A stretch of DNA of 64,000 nt from Acidovorax sp. sic0104 (lineage in GTDB: Bacteria > Pseudomonadota > Gammaproteobacteria > Burkholderiales > Burkholderiaceae_C), in the NCBI RefSeq assembly GCF_019219095.1, contig NZ_JAHUWH010000003.1, positions 186,001 to 250,000 of the forward strand, given 5' to 3'. The position numbers and the translations under genes are program-made. Numbering within the stretch: position 1 is the stretch's first letter; every line of letters begins with the position of its first letter. This document shows positions 42,244 through 50,900 of the stretch, one piece after another. The notes beneath the pieces are model-generated. The model made no database searches, was not told where the DNA came from, and worked only from the letters and a program-made list of their open reading frames with translations.

Positions 42244-42963
42244 ATGGACGACCCGATTCTTACTATCGAAGAACGTGAAGCGATCAACTCAGGTCGCTGG
42301 TTTTCATCCCTCTCACCTTCGCTACGCCACGACATCCTGCGATGTGCATACGTCAAACGCTTCAAGGACGGCGGCCTGATTGCCGCACGCGGCGATCCGC
42401 CCGAGGAGTGGATCGCCTGCGCGCGCGGTGCGGTGCGGGTGAGTTCCACCTCCATCTCGGGCAAGCAGATCACGCTGACCTACGTCGAACCGGGCATCTG
42501 GTTCGGCGACGTGGCGATCTTCGATGGGGACCGGCGCACGCACGACGCCTACGCGCATGGCGACACCACGATCCTTTGTGTGGCCAAAGCAGACTTCAGG
42601 AAGATCCTGGCAGCGCACACCGAGTTCTACGAGGCCATGCTGCGCCTGCATGCGCGGCGCATTCGCCAGCTGTACGGCCTGGTGGAAGACCTCAACACCC
42701 TGCCCCTGCGTGCGCGGCTGGCCAAGCAGTTGGTGCACCTGGTGCGCAGCTATGGCATTCCGAGTCTGTCGGACGGCAGCGAGATGCGCATCGGCCTGCA
42801 ACTTGCGCAGGAAGAACTGGCCCAGTTGCTGGGGGCATCGCGCCAGCGGGTGAACCAGGAGCTCAAGGCCATGGAACGCGAGGACGCCATCCGCATCGAG
42901 CCGGGCGGCCTGGTGGTGCGCAACCGGGATGCGCTGATGCGCATCGCCGAAACAGACAACTGA
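42244..42963 (+). CDS. Crp/Fnr family transcriptional regulator
   Basis: A 239-residue regulator. The N-terminal cyclic-nucleotide-binding fold includes KDGGLIAARGDPPEEWIACA and LTYVEPGIWFGDVAIFDGD. The C-terminal helix-turn-helix is AQEELAQLLGASRQRVNQEL. No Fnr-type N-terminal cysteine cluster is present; the cAMP-contacting RS pair of Crp is not obvious, so the effector is unclear. It lies 25 bp upstream of the APH-family gene on the same strand and may control the pair. Confidence 0.9.
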   Translation: MDDPILTIEEREAINSGRWFSSLSPSLRHDILRCAYVKRFKDGGLIAARGDPPEEWIACARGAVRVSSTSISGKQITLTYVEPGIWFGDVAIFDGDRRTHDAYAHGDTTILCVAKADFRKILAAHTEFYEAMLRLHARRIRQLYGLVEDLNTLPLRARLAKQLVHLVRSYGIPSLSDGSEMRIGLQLAQEELAQLLGASRQRVNQELKAMEREDAIRIEPGGLVVRNRDALMRIAETDN

Positions 42964-42988
42964 AGAACAACCCTTGCAGCGCCCACCC

Positions 42989-44074
42989 ATGAGCAATTTC
43001 GACCATTTTGTGGGCACGCGGCCCGTCTCCGACCAGCATGCGTTCGACATCGGCGCATTGACCGCATGGTTGTCCACAAACATGCAGGGCTTTGCCGGCC
43101 CGCTGACGGTGGAGATGTTCAAGGGTGGGCAGTCCAATCCCACCTACAAGCTCATCACGCCCAGTGCCAGCTACGTGATGCGCGCCAAACCCGGCCCGGT
43201 GGCCAAGCTGCTGCCCTCGGCCCATGCCATCGAGCGGGAGTTTGCCGTGATGAGCGGCCTGTATGGCACCGATGTGCCGGTGCCGCGCATGTTCGTGCTG
43301 TGCGAGGACGAATCGGTGATCGGCCGCGCCTTCTACGTGATGGAGTGCATGCAGGGCCGCGTGCTGTGGGACCAGTCCCTGCCCGGCATGTCGCCCGCAG
43401 AACGCACCGCGATCTATGACGAGATGAACCGCGTGATCGCAGCGCTGCACACCGTCAAGTTCGCGGACCGGGGCCTGGCCACCTACGGCAAGCCGGGCAA
43501 CTATTTCGACCGCCAGATCGGCCGCTGGAGCAAGCAGTACGTGGCCTCCATCACGCAGCCCATCCCCGAGATGGACAAGCTCATGCAATGGCTGCCCGCC
43601 AACATGCCGGCCAGTGCGCGCGACGAAGGCCATGTCTCCATCGTGCATGGCGACTACCGGCTCGACAACCTGATGTTCCACCCCACCGAGGCGCGCGTGA
43701 TCGCGGTGCTCGACTGGGAGCTGTCCACCCTGGGTCATCCGCTGGCTGACTTCAGCTACCACTGCATGAGCTGGCACATCCCCGCCGCCATGGGTCGAGG
43801 CATTGCCGGGCAGGATCTGGCGGCCCTCGGCATCCCCGACGAAGACGCATACATCCGCAGCTACTGCGAACGCACCGGCATCGCCACGCCCGAAGCGCTG
43901 CGCGCCGACTGGAACTTCTACCTCGCCTACAACATGTTCCGCATAGCGGCCATCCTGCAGGGCATTGCCAAGCGGGTGGAGGCCGGTACAGCGTCGAGCG
44001 CGCAGGCCAAGGCCTCGGGCGACACGGCGCGGCCCATGGCCGAGTTGGCCTGGTCGTTCGCGCAGCGGGGATGA
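42989..44074 (+). CDS. APH-family phosphotransferase (ACAD10/11 kinase-like)
   Basis: A 361-residue aminoglycoside-phosphotransferase-fold kinase from the ATG at 42989. It has [20 protein letters not shown] (nucleotide site), the catalytic loop [14 protein letters not shown] (near residue 219) and [20 protein letters not shown]. The last motif is typical of the kinase domain of animal ACAD10/ACAD11. Such kinases phosphorylate 4-hydroxyacyl-CoA in hydroxy-acid degradation; LvaA of levulinate catabolism is a relative. An acyl-CoA dehydrogenase of the matching class follows at 58 bp. The substrate here is not proven. Confidence 0.88.
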   Translation: MSNFDHFVGTRPVSDQHAFDIGALTAWLSTNMQGFAGPLTVEMFKGGQSNPTYKLITPSASYVMRAKPGPVAKLLPSAHAIEREFAVMSGLYGTDVPVPRMFVLCEDESVIGRAFYVMECMQGRVLWDQSLPGMSPAERTAIYDEMNRVIAALHTVKFADRGLATYGKPGNYFDRQIGRWSKQYVASITQPIPEMDKLMQWLPANMPASARDEGHVSIVHGDYRLDNLMFHPTEARVIAVLDWELSTLGHPLADFSYHCMSWHIPAAMGRGIAGQDLAALGIPDEDAYIRSYCERTGIATPEALRADWNFYLAYNMFRIAAILQGIAKRVEAGTASSAQAKASGDTARPMAELAWSFAQRG

Positions 44075-44132
44075 ACACCACGCGTTAGCGCCCCCAGGCA
44101 TCGCCCCTCGATTACCAACGGAGAAGACACCC

Positions 44133-45407
44133 ATGGACTTTGACTACTCGCCCAAAACCAAGGAACTGCAGGCCCGGCTGCTCAAGTTCATGGACGACCA
44201 CATCTACCCCAACGAGGTCGCATACAAGGACGAGCTGGCCGCCAACACGGCCGCAGGCAAGCGGTGGTCGGCCCTCTCCACCATCGAAAACCTCAAGCCC
44301 AAGGCCCAGGCCGCCGGTCTGTGGAACCTGTTCCTGCCGGTGGACAGCGCTGCAGCCTCTGGCTACGACGGTGCAGGCCTGACCAACCAGGAATACGCGC
44401 CCCTGGCCGAGATCATGGGCCGTGTGCCATGGGCCAGCGAGGTGTTCAACTGCTCGGCGCCCGACACCGGCAACATGGAGACCATCGCCCGCTACGGCGA
44501 CGAGGCCAACAAGGCCCGCTGGCTCAAGCCGCTGCTCGAAGGCAAGATCCGCTCGGCCTTCGCGATGACCGAGCCCGACGTGGCGTCGAGCGATGCCACC
44601 AACATCGAGACGCGCATCGAGCGCGACGGCGACGAGTACGTCATCAACGGCCGCAAGTGGTGGATCTCCGGCGCGGCCGACCCGCGCTGCGCGGTGTTCA
44701 TCACCATGGGCAAGACCGACCCCGAAGCCCCCCGCCATTCGCAGCAGAGCATGGTGCTGGTGCCGGCCGATGCCAAGGGCATCACCATCATCCGCCCGCT
44801 CAACGTGCTGGGCTATGACGACGCGCCGCACGGCCACGTCGAGATGACCTTCGAGAACGTGCGCGTGCCTGTCTCCAACATCCTGCTGGGCGAAGGCCGC
44901 GGCTTCGAGATCGCGCAAGGGCGCCTGGGCCCCGGGCGCATCCACCACTGCATGCGCCTCATCGGCCTGGCCGAGCGCGCGCTGGAGCTGATGTGCAAGC
45001 GAGCATCGTCGCGCGTGGCTTTCGGCAAGACCGTGGCACAGCAGACGGTGACGCAGGAGCGCATTGCCGAAGCCCGCTGCAAGATCGACATGGCCCGCCT
45101 GCTGACGCTGAAGGCCGCCTGGCTGATGGACGTGGCCGGCAACAAGGTCGCCAAGACCGAGATCGCGATGATCAAGGTGGTGGCCCCCAGCATGGCCTGC
45201 CAGGTGATCGACTGGGCCATGCAGGTGCACGGCGGCGGCGGCATGAGCGACGATTTCCCGCTGGCATATGCCTACGCCGGTGCGCGCACCCTGCGCTTTG
45301 CGGACGGCCCGGACGAAGTGCACCGCAATGCCATCGCCAAGTGGGAATTGGGCAAGTACGGTGCCTATGGCCGCGATGCGGGCGTGCCGATCACTCGCGG
45401 AAGTTAA
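44133..45407 (+). CDS. Acyl-CoA dehydrogenase (ACAD10/11-like class)
   Basis: A 424-residue flavoprotein. FAD/substrate motifs are [20 protein letters not shown] and [20 protein letters not shown], and [20 protein letters not shown] with [13 protein letters not shown] close the active site. The N-terminal [20 protein letters not shown] fits long ACAD10/11-type enzymes. ACGGAG stands upstream of the ATG at 44133. Gene order kinase-then-dehydrogenase mirrors the domain order of animal ACAD10/11, suggesting a joint pathway for hydroxylated acids. Confidence 0.92.
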   Translation: MDFDYSPKTKELQARLLKFMDDHIYPNEVAYKDELAANTAAGKRWSALSTIENLKPKAQAAGLWNLFLPVDSAAASGYDGAGLTNQEYAPLAEIMGRVPWASEVFNCSAPDTGNMETIARYGDEANKARWLKPLLEGKIRSAFAMTEPDVASSDATNIETRIERDGDEYVINGRKWWISGAADPRCAVFITMGKTDPEAPRHSQQSMVLVPADAKGITIIRPLNVLGYDDAPHGHVEMTFENVRVPVSNILLGEGRGFEIAQGRLGPGRIHHCMRLIGLAERALELMCKRASSRVAFGKTVAQQTVTQERIAEARCKIDMARLLTLKAAWLMDVAGNKVAKTEIAMIKVVAPSMACQVIDWAMQVHGGGGMSDDFPLAYAYAGARTLRFADGPDEVHRNAIAKWELGKYGAYGRDAGVPITRGS

Positions 45408-45411
45408 GTAA

Positions 45412-45529
45412 GCACCCCCTGAGCCGCTTCGCGTCTTCCCCCTCTCTCGCGCTGCGCGCGGGAGGGGGACGCACCCGGTGGCCTGGCGAAGCCAGTTCCA
45501 CGGGTGCACTGGCCTGGGGCGTGCCAGTT
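45412..45529 (+). repeat. CCCCCTGAGCCGCTTCGCG intergenic repeat, copy 3
   Basis: A 118-bp element with GCACCCCCTGAGCCGCTTCG, the CTCTCGCGCTGCGCGCGGGAG hairpin region (slightly longer than in copy 2), GACGCACCCGGTGGCCTGGC and CACTGGCCTGGGGCGTGCCA. It begins 5 bp after the dehydrogenase stop. Confidence 0.8.
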
Positions 45530-45561
45530 TCGGAGGGCGGGGGCGTATCGCACCAACAAAC

Positions 45562-45586
45562 ACGGGGCCACAGGCCCCGTTTTTGT
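45562..45586. terminator. Intrinsic terminator between convergent genes
   Basis: ACGGGGCC-ACA-GGCCCCGT followed by TTTTTG on the + strand. It terminates the APH/ACAD unit; the leftward gene at 45627-46355 also ends nearby. Confidence 0.85.
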
Positions 45587-45626
45587 TTCCGTTTCCGTTT
45601 CGGTTTTGAATCGCGCGCGTGCGATG

Positions 45627-46355
45627 TCAGCGGCCGAATCCCGCCTCGTCATCCGGCCCCGCCACCGACATGGGCGGCAGGTTTTGCAAGGCTGCTTGGC
45701 CGGCGACCAGCAGCAGTTGCTTGGCATGCGCGATCTCGGCCAAGCTGCGCTGGGTGTGTTCCAGGCGCAGGTAGACCTTGCCGCGCGCGAGCATCAGCAC
45801 CATGGGGGACTTGGCCCTCTCGGCACCGCCCTCGCCTTCCACGGCATTGAGCAATTGCGAGACCACCGGTGCATGAATCCAGCGCTGCGCCACCTCGATG
45901 CGCTCGGCCACCACGGTGAAATGGTCGCAAAACGACGCGGGCAGACCGGGCCAGGCCATTTCTTCGTACATCGACAGCCAGCGCATCTCCTCGGGCAGGC
46001 TGGTGCTGATGGCCGTCTGCAGGGTGTCGGTGATCTCGTCGTAAGCGGTGCTCTCCAGCACATCCTGCAAGGGCCTGTTGATCACCATCACGGCGGCATC
46101 GGGGTCGGCGCCCACGTCGGCACGGCCACGCAGCTCCAGGCCCTTCACATAGTCGCGCGTGGGCGTACCGCACTCCAGCCTCCACGGGTGGCCGTGGATG
46201 TCGCCGCCCAGGTCGAAGTGTCCGTCGGTGGCATGGGCCACGATGGGCAGGCGCTGGTCCGCCGCCCAGCGCGACACATCACGGTTGGTCACGGGCCGGC
46301 CAGAAGCGCCCAAAGAGCCGGTGGCGCTGAATGCTTTGCGGAGGCGGTCGAACAT
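45627..46355 (-). CDS. Conserved-looking hypothetical protein
   Basis: About 242 residues from the ATG at 46355 (MFDRLRKAFSATGSLGASGR). I do not recognise a family. There is no signal peptide or membrane helix. The sequence has good codon structure and balanced composition: SRWAADQRLPIVAHATDGHF, GDIHGHPWRLECGTPTRDYV, LPEEMRWLSMYEEMAWPGLP and RGKVYLRLEHTQRSLAEIAH. An alternative start lies at 46382. It stands alone between two repeats and is convergent with the ACAD gene. Confidence 0.7.
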   Translation of the reverse strand: MFDRLRKAFSATGSLGASGRPVTNRDVSRWAADQRLPIVAHATDGHFDLGGDIHGHPWRLECGTPTRDYVKGLELRGRADVGADPDAAVMVINRPLQDVLESTAYDEITDTLQTAISTSLPEEMRWLSMYEEMAWPGLPASFCDHFTVVAERIEVAQRWIHAPVVSQLLNAVEGEGGAERAKSPMVLMLARGKVYLRLEHTQRSLAEIAHAKQLLLVAGQAALQNLPPMSVAGPDDEAGFGR

Positions 46356-46420
46356 GGGGGGCCGAAGCACGGGGCTTCGCAAGAGTCACGGGTACAGGCA
46401 TTATTGGGCGAAAATTGAAA

Positions 46421-46520
46421 ACCCCCCTGAGTCGCCCGCGGCGCCTTCCCCCTGAGGGGAACGCACCCGGTGGACTGGCAGGGCCAGATCCACGGGTGCA
46501 CCCGCCGGGGCGCGCCGGTT
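46421..46520 (+). repeat. CCCCCTGAG-type intergenic repeat, shortened copy
   Basis: ACCCCCCTGAGTCGCCCGCG, then CTTCCCCCTGAGGGGAACGC, ACCCGGTGGACTGGCAGGGC and CACGGGTGCACCCGCCGGGG. It has the ends of the other copies but a shorter middle hairpin. Confidence 0.65.
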
Positions 46521-46576
46521 CTGCGGCGGTGCGCGGTGCTTGCGCTATCGACGAACGACTGTTTTTTTGCTCTTCC

Positions 46577-47200
46577 ATGAACTTCAACCGCCGCTTCGTT
46601 CTTTCCGTCGCAGCCTGTGCGCTCGTGACCCCGCTGAGTGCACTGGCGCTGCCCACCGACGCCTCGGCCACTGCGCGCCAACTGGTGCGTTGGGCTACGG
46701 CCACGGGTGACACGCAGGGTCTGCCATTTGCCGTGATCGACAAGCCTGCCGCCAGCATCCATGTGTTCTCGGCCCGGGGCGAGTGGCTGGGCAGCTCACC
46801 GGTGCTGCTGGGTGCAGCACTGGGCGACCGGTCCGCACCCGACATCGGCCAGCGCCCGCTGTCGCAGATCCGGCCCGAAGAGCGAACCACGCCCGCCGGC
46901 CGCTTCGTGACAGAACCCGGGCGCAACCTCAAGGGCGACGACATCGTCTGGATCGACTACGACGCGGCCGTGTCGCTGCACCGGGTGCGCAGCGTGAGCG
47001 CCGCCGAGCGCCGCTACCAGCGCCTGGCCAGCAAGGGCACCGCGGACAAGCGCATCAGCTACGGCTGCGTGAATGCGCCGGAGGCGTTCTACAACCAGTT
47101 CATCGCGCCGCTGTTCGGCCAGTCGCGCGGGGTGATCTACGTGCTACCGGACACCGAGCCTTTTGCTACTATATTTATAGCTGCCAGCTCATACCAGTAA
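46577..47200 (+). CDS. L,D-transpeptidase (YkuD-like) exported protein
   Basis: A 207-residue exported protein. The signal peptide is MNFNRRFVLSVAACALVTPL with cleavage near ALA (24-26). The catalytic motif is ISYGCVNAPEAFY, the S-x-G-C-x-N signature of YkuD transpeptidases, with Cys as nucleophile. The usual upstream histidine is replaced in the visible KGTADKRISYGC context, where I see no H three residues before. It would crosslink peptidoglycan in the periplasm. The last 12 codons, including the stop, lie in a TAGCTGC-type repeat (FATIFIAASSYQ). Confidence 0.82.
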   Translation: MNFNRRFVLSVAACALVTPLSALALPTDASATARQLVRWATATGDTQGLPFAVIDKPAASIHVFSARGEWLGSSPVLLGAALGDRSAPDIGQRPLSQIRPEERTTPAGRFVTEPGRNLKGDDIVWIDYDAAVSLHRVRSVSAAERRYQRLASKGTADKRISYGCVNAPEAFYNQFIAPLFGQSRGVIYVLPDTEPFATIFIAASSYQ

Positions 47201-47228
47201 ATCGCTAGAGGCCATTTTCTTGTGAATT
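47164..47228 (+). repeat. TAGCTGC-type repeat, copy 5, overlapping the L,D-transpeptidase 3' end
   Basis: TGCTACTATATTTATAGCTG, CCAGCTCATACCAGTAAATC, GCTAGAGGCCATTTTCTTGT. This is the copy closest to what I take as the family consensus at its 3' end (GCTAGAGGCCATTTT). The first half supplies the last codons and the TAA of the transpeptidase gene. Confidence 0.75.
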
Positions 47229-47245
47229 TTCACGTTCACGGTGCT

Positions 47246-48259
47246 TCAGTCGCTCGCGGTCTGCAGCCGGAACACGGCCCGCCGCTCGCCCACCTGCAAC
47301 CCCTTGGCGCTGATGATGCGCCCGGACCGGCGCGGTGCCAGCGCCTCGCGCTGGCGGGCATCCAGCCAGCCGAGCTGGTCCATCACCTCGACGGCCGCGG
47401 CCACCTGGGCGACCATGTTGCCGTCCATGACCTTGAGCGCGAAGGCTTCGCCGCGGCTGCGGCTGCCCACCACCTGCACACCGTCGGCGCCCGTCTTGGA
47501 AACCCAGTCCCCCTGCCCTGCCTGCATGAAGTCCAGGTCGTGCCGGCCCGTGCCCGAGCCCAGCTCGGGCCGCGCCACCATGGCGTCGGCCAGCGTGACC
47601 AGGCTTTCATGGAAGTCCGTGTCGGGCGCGCCGCCAGCCAGCCGCGCGTAGCCCCGGGCCAGCAGGGCCAGCGGCATGGCGTAGTTGGGGGCGGAGCAGC
47701 CGTCGATGCCCATGGACATCTGATCGGGCGCCAGACCCACGGCGCGCGCCACGTGATCGCGGATCGCGGCCTGCAGCGGGTGCGCCGGGTTGAGGTGCCC
47801 CTCAAGCGGCAGCCCCTGCAGCACGCAGTGCGCCACGAAGCCCGCGTGCTTGCCGCTGCAATTGTTGTGGCGCTCGTCGGGCACGAAGCCGGGCGGCAGC
47901 GGCGCGATGCCCAGCTCCGCGAACAGTGGACGGTGGCAGCCGCATTGCAAGGCGCGGTAGTCCCGGCCCACACTGCTGAGCATGCGTTCGGCCTGCTGCA
48001 CGTGCATGGGCTCGCCGTTGTGGCTGGCGCACAACAGCGCGATGTCGTCCTGCCCCCAGCCCAGCGCCTGCGCACCACCCGACTGCATGAAGGGCAGCGC
48101 CTGGAACGCCTTGATGGTGGAGCGCGTGAACGTGACGGTATAGGGGTCGCCCACCTGGGCCAGCACGCGGCCCTCACGGTTGGCCACGGCCACGGCGCCC
48201 CAATGCCGGCATTCGGGCAGGCCGCCCCGGGTGGTTTCGATCAGCGGGACAAAGCCCAT
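47246..48259 (-). CDS. Asparaginase (type II-like, Rhizobium etli ReAV-like family)
   Basis: A 337-residue cytosolic enzyme hydrolysing L-asparagine to aspartate and ammonia. The two Ser-Lys tandems are visible as S47-T-I-K50 and S79 in CASHNGEP. The zinc-site pattern matches the ReAV type: C134 and K137 in NNCSGKHAG and C188 in GIDGCSAPNYAMPLALLARG-type context. The SSN-like GTGRHDLDFMQAG follows. An AAGGAG site precedes the ATG at 48259. It lies 22 bp after the penicillin-acylase-like gene on the same strand. Confidence 0.9.
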   Translation of the reverse strand: MGFVPLIETTRGGLPECRHWGAVAVANREGRVLAQVGDPYTVTFTRSTIKAFQALPFMQSGGAQALGWGQDDIALLCASHNGEPMHVQQAERMLSSVGRDYRALQCGCHRPLFAELGIAPLPPGFVPDERHNNCSGKHAGFVAHCVLQGLPLEGHLNPAHPLQAAIRDHVARAVGLAPDQMSMGIDGCSAPNYAMPLALLARGYARLAGGAPDTDFHESLVTLADAMVARPELGSGTGRHDLDFMQAGQGDWVSKTGADGVQVVGSRSRGEAFALKVMDGNMVAQVAAAVEVMDQLGWLDARQREALAPRRSGRIISAKGLQVGERRAVFRLQTASD

Positions 48260-48281
48260 GGCGTGGCTCCTTGCTGCGGCT

Positions 48282-50831
48282 TCACTGCGCTGGGGCGCCA
48301 GGCACCAGGGTGAGCGTGTGCACCCACCGCGTGGGCTGTCGCTGCAGCGCGCGATAGCCGGTCTCTGCCCAGGTGCTGCTCATGTCGCGGTAGCGTGGCG
48401 AAAACACGAGGCCGCTCTGGCCCGTCTGGTAGATGAAGCGCGATTGCTCCAGGTCAGCCAGGTCATACACCGCGCGCAGCGATGCCGCATGGCGATTGAC
48501 GAAGGGCCCGCTGGCTTCGCCCGCGTTGTACTGGCCCACGTTCACGGTGTAGCCGTCGCCATGCGAGGGCACACTGACGTCGAAGAAGCGGGCCAGGGCC
48601 GGCACATTGCCAAAAGGCCGGTGCACGCTGAGCGCCGGGTGCGCCGCACCCCATCGCCACTGCGCGGGATCTGCGCCATGCGCGGCCTGCAAGCGGTCGA
48701 GGGCGCGGCCCAGCGCAGCGGCGGATTGCTCGGCGCAGGACGAGGGCTGGCACCACCAGGTGTCGTTGCGCTCCAGGATGCCTTCCAGCGCCGCGCGGTA
48801 GTCGCGCTTGCCGTACGTGGCGGTGAAACGGTCCCCGCCGATGCGCGGAATGATGAGGCCGCGTGCGAGCTCGTCCGTCCAGGCAGCAAAGATCAACGGG
48901 GCTGGCCGGCCCGCGTCCATCACGCCGTCGAAGTCCTTCAGTTGCTCGCGTGCGGCGGCAGCTAGCACGTGGGACGTCTGCGCCTGTTGCAGGTGGGGCA
49001 GCAGGCGCCGTGTGGCCAGCGAGGTCACGTCGCGGTGGATGGCCTGCATGCTCGCCGCGTCGTGCTTGGGGCTAGCCTCGATGAGCTGCGCGATGCGCTC
49101 GTAGCGGTACGGCAGGGCCCAGTCCTGCGTGAGGAAGTGCGGGTAGCCTGGATCGGTGACCCGCTGATTGGCGGTGGCCACCCACCCCTTGGCACCATCG
49201 TCCTGCGGCGTCTGGTCGTAAGGTATCCAGCCTTTCCAGTCGTAGCGCGCATCCCAGCCCGGCGACGGCGCCACGCCGCGCAGGTCGTTGGCGGCATCGC
49301 GCAGCGGCACCCGGCCAGCGGCCTTGAAGCGGATGGTGCCCTGGTCGTCGGCCGCCACCACGCTCTGCATGGGAGAGTGGTAGTGCGCCAGGCCCGCAAA
49401 AAGTTCGTCCACGCTCTTGGCCTGGTTGGTCTTGAAGCCCGCGACCACGGTCTGGTTGTCGTCGTCCAGCGCGCTCCAGCGCAGCGCCAGCACGTACTTG
49501 CCCAGGTCCAGTACCTCGGCGTGCGACTTCTGCACGTCGCTGAGCACCGGCCCGTGGCGGGTGCTGCGCAACTGCAGTTGCACGTCGGCCTGGCCCTTGA
49601 CGCGGATGGTCTCGGCACGCACGGTGAAAGGCGCCCAGCCGTCGGGCGTGCGGTACTGCGCAGGGTCGGCCGGGTTGATCTGCTCCAGGTACAAGTCCTG
49701 CACGTCGGGCCCTGTGTTGGTGAAGCCCCAGGCCACCTTGTCGGTGCGGCCCAAGACCACGAACGGAAGGCCCGGCAAGGTGGCGCCCACAGCGTCGATG
49801 GGTGCGATGGGCGTGCCGTCGGCAGCCTGGCCGGCGGGAGCCTGCAGCCCTGCGAAGTACCAGATGGCGGGGGCAGAGAGGCCCAGATGGGGGTCGTTCG
49901 CGAGCAGCGGCTTGCCGCTCACGGTGCGCGAACCTGCGATCACCCAGTTGTTGCTGCCCTTGCCTTCGTTGGTGCCCGCATTGCGTGTGAGCTCCTCGGA
50001 CCAGGCCAGCATGCCGGCGCTGACCTGGCGGGACAGCGGGCCTTGGGCCTGTCGCCCGGCCACACCGGCCACGTCTTCTGCTGCAGGGCTGGGGCCGGCT
50101 GCGGTGGAGCCCGACCCGCCCGCGCGGTACACGCCCAATTGGCGGTACATCGCCGCCAGGTCAGCCGAAGCGGCAGGCTTTTCACCAGGATATGGCGGCA
50201 TCAGCTGCCACAGCCGGTCGGTGTCCAGCGTGCGCGCCAGCGACAGGCGCGCGAACTCGCTGCCCCAATTGCCGCCCAGGTCCAGCGCCATCATCAGCGC
50301 CCAGCCCACACTGTCTTCGGGCTCCCACACGGCGCCCCGCGCGCCGCCGGGCTGAGCCCCCAAAATCAGGAATTCGGGCGGCAGCGCCTGCGGCCGGTTC
50401 CCGTGGAAGGCTCGAATGCCGTTACTGTAGGCCTGGAGCGCTTCCTTGGCGTACGGCGGAAGGCCGGCGTACTGGCGGCGCGCCACGCCCACGATGTCCA
50501 GCGCGCGCATGAGCTTGTCGGTCTCCAGCGTGGCGGAGCCAAACACTTCGGAGAGTTCACCGTGCATCACGCGGCGGTTGAACTCGAGCTGCCAGGTGCG
50601 CTCCTGCGCGTGCACATAGCCCATTGCGAACCAGGCATCCTGCGGGGTACTGGCGCGCAGGTGCGTCACGTCCGATGCATCGCGCTGCACCTGTACAGGC
50701 TGCGCCAGCCCCTGCACGGCGAGCTTGCCGTCCACCACCGCAAAACTGCGCTGCACATACACTGCTGCGCCAGTCCCTGCGAGCAACGCCACCGCCACCA
50801 GCCCGACGGCGGTCCGCTTCATCCATGCCAT
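48282..50831 (-). CDS. Penicillin acylase family N-terminal nucleophile amidase
   Basis: An 849-residue precursor of the Ntn-hydrolase type. It starts with a membrane or signal segment (MKRTAVGLVAVALLAGTGAAV). The A-chain part has AWFAMGYVHAQERTWQLEFN. The self-cleavage site is G292/S293 in NEGKGSNNWVIAGSRT, so S293 becomes the N-terminal nucleophile. The B chain has LLANDPHLGLSAPAIWYFAG and the C-terminal GQYNAGEASGPFVNRHAAS. Such enzymes hydrolyse penicillins, acyl-homoserine lactones or other amides; the substrate cannot be read from sequence. It is in the periplasm, with asparaginase next in line. Confidence 0.92.
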   Translation of the reverse strand: MAWMKRTAVGLVAVALLAGTGAAVYVQRSFAVVDGKLAVQGLAQPVQVQRDASDVTHLRASTPQDAWFAMGYVHAQERTWQLEFNRRVMHGELSEVFGSATLETDKLMRALDIVGVARRQYAGLPPYAKEALQAYSNGIRAFHGNRPQALPPEFLILGAQPGGARGAVWEPEDSVGWALMMALDLGGNWGSEFARLSLARTLDTDRLWQLMPPYPGEKPAASADLAAMYRQLGVYRAGGSGSTAAGPSPAAEDVAGVAGRQAQGPLSRQVSAGMLAWSEELTRNAGTNEGKGSNNWVIAGSRTVSGKPLLANDPHLGLSAPAIWYFAGLQAPAGQAADGTPIAPIDAVGATLPGLPFVVLGRTDKVAWGFTNTGPDVQDLYLEQINPADPAQYRTPDGWAPFTVRAETIRVKGQADVQLQLRSTRHGPVLSDVQKSHAEVLDLGKYVLALRWSALDDDNQTVVAGFKTNQAKSVDELFAGLAHYHSPMQSVVAADDQGTIRFKAAGRVPLRDAANDLRGVAPSPGWDARYDWKGWIPYDQTPQDDGAKGWVATANQRVTDPGYPHFLTQDWALPYRYERIAQLIEASPKHDAASMQAIHRDVTSLATRRLLPHLQQAQTSHVLAAAAREQLKDFDGVMDAGRPAPLIFAAWTDELARGLIIPRIGGDRFTATYGKRDYRAALEGILERNDTWWCQPSSCAEQSAAALGRALDRLQAAHGADPAQWRWGAAHPALSVHRPFGNVPALARFFDVSVPSHGDGYTVNVGQYNAGEASGPFVNRHAASLRAVYDLADLEQSRFIYQTGQSGLVFSPRYRDMSSTWAETGYRALQRQPTRWVHTLTLVPGAPAQ

Positions 50832-50900
50832 AGTGATCTGTCTCCGATGTTTGGGAATTCTGGGCCCCCGGAGGGCCGGAGGGTGTGGCCGGCCGCAGTG

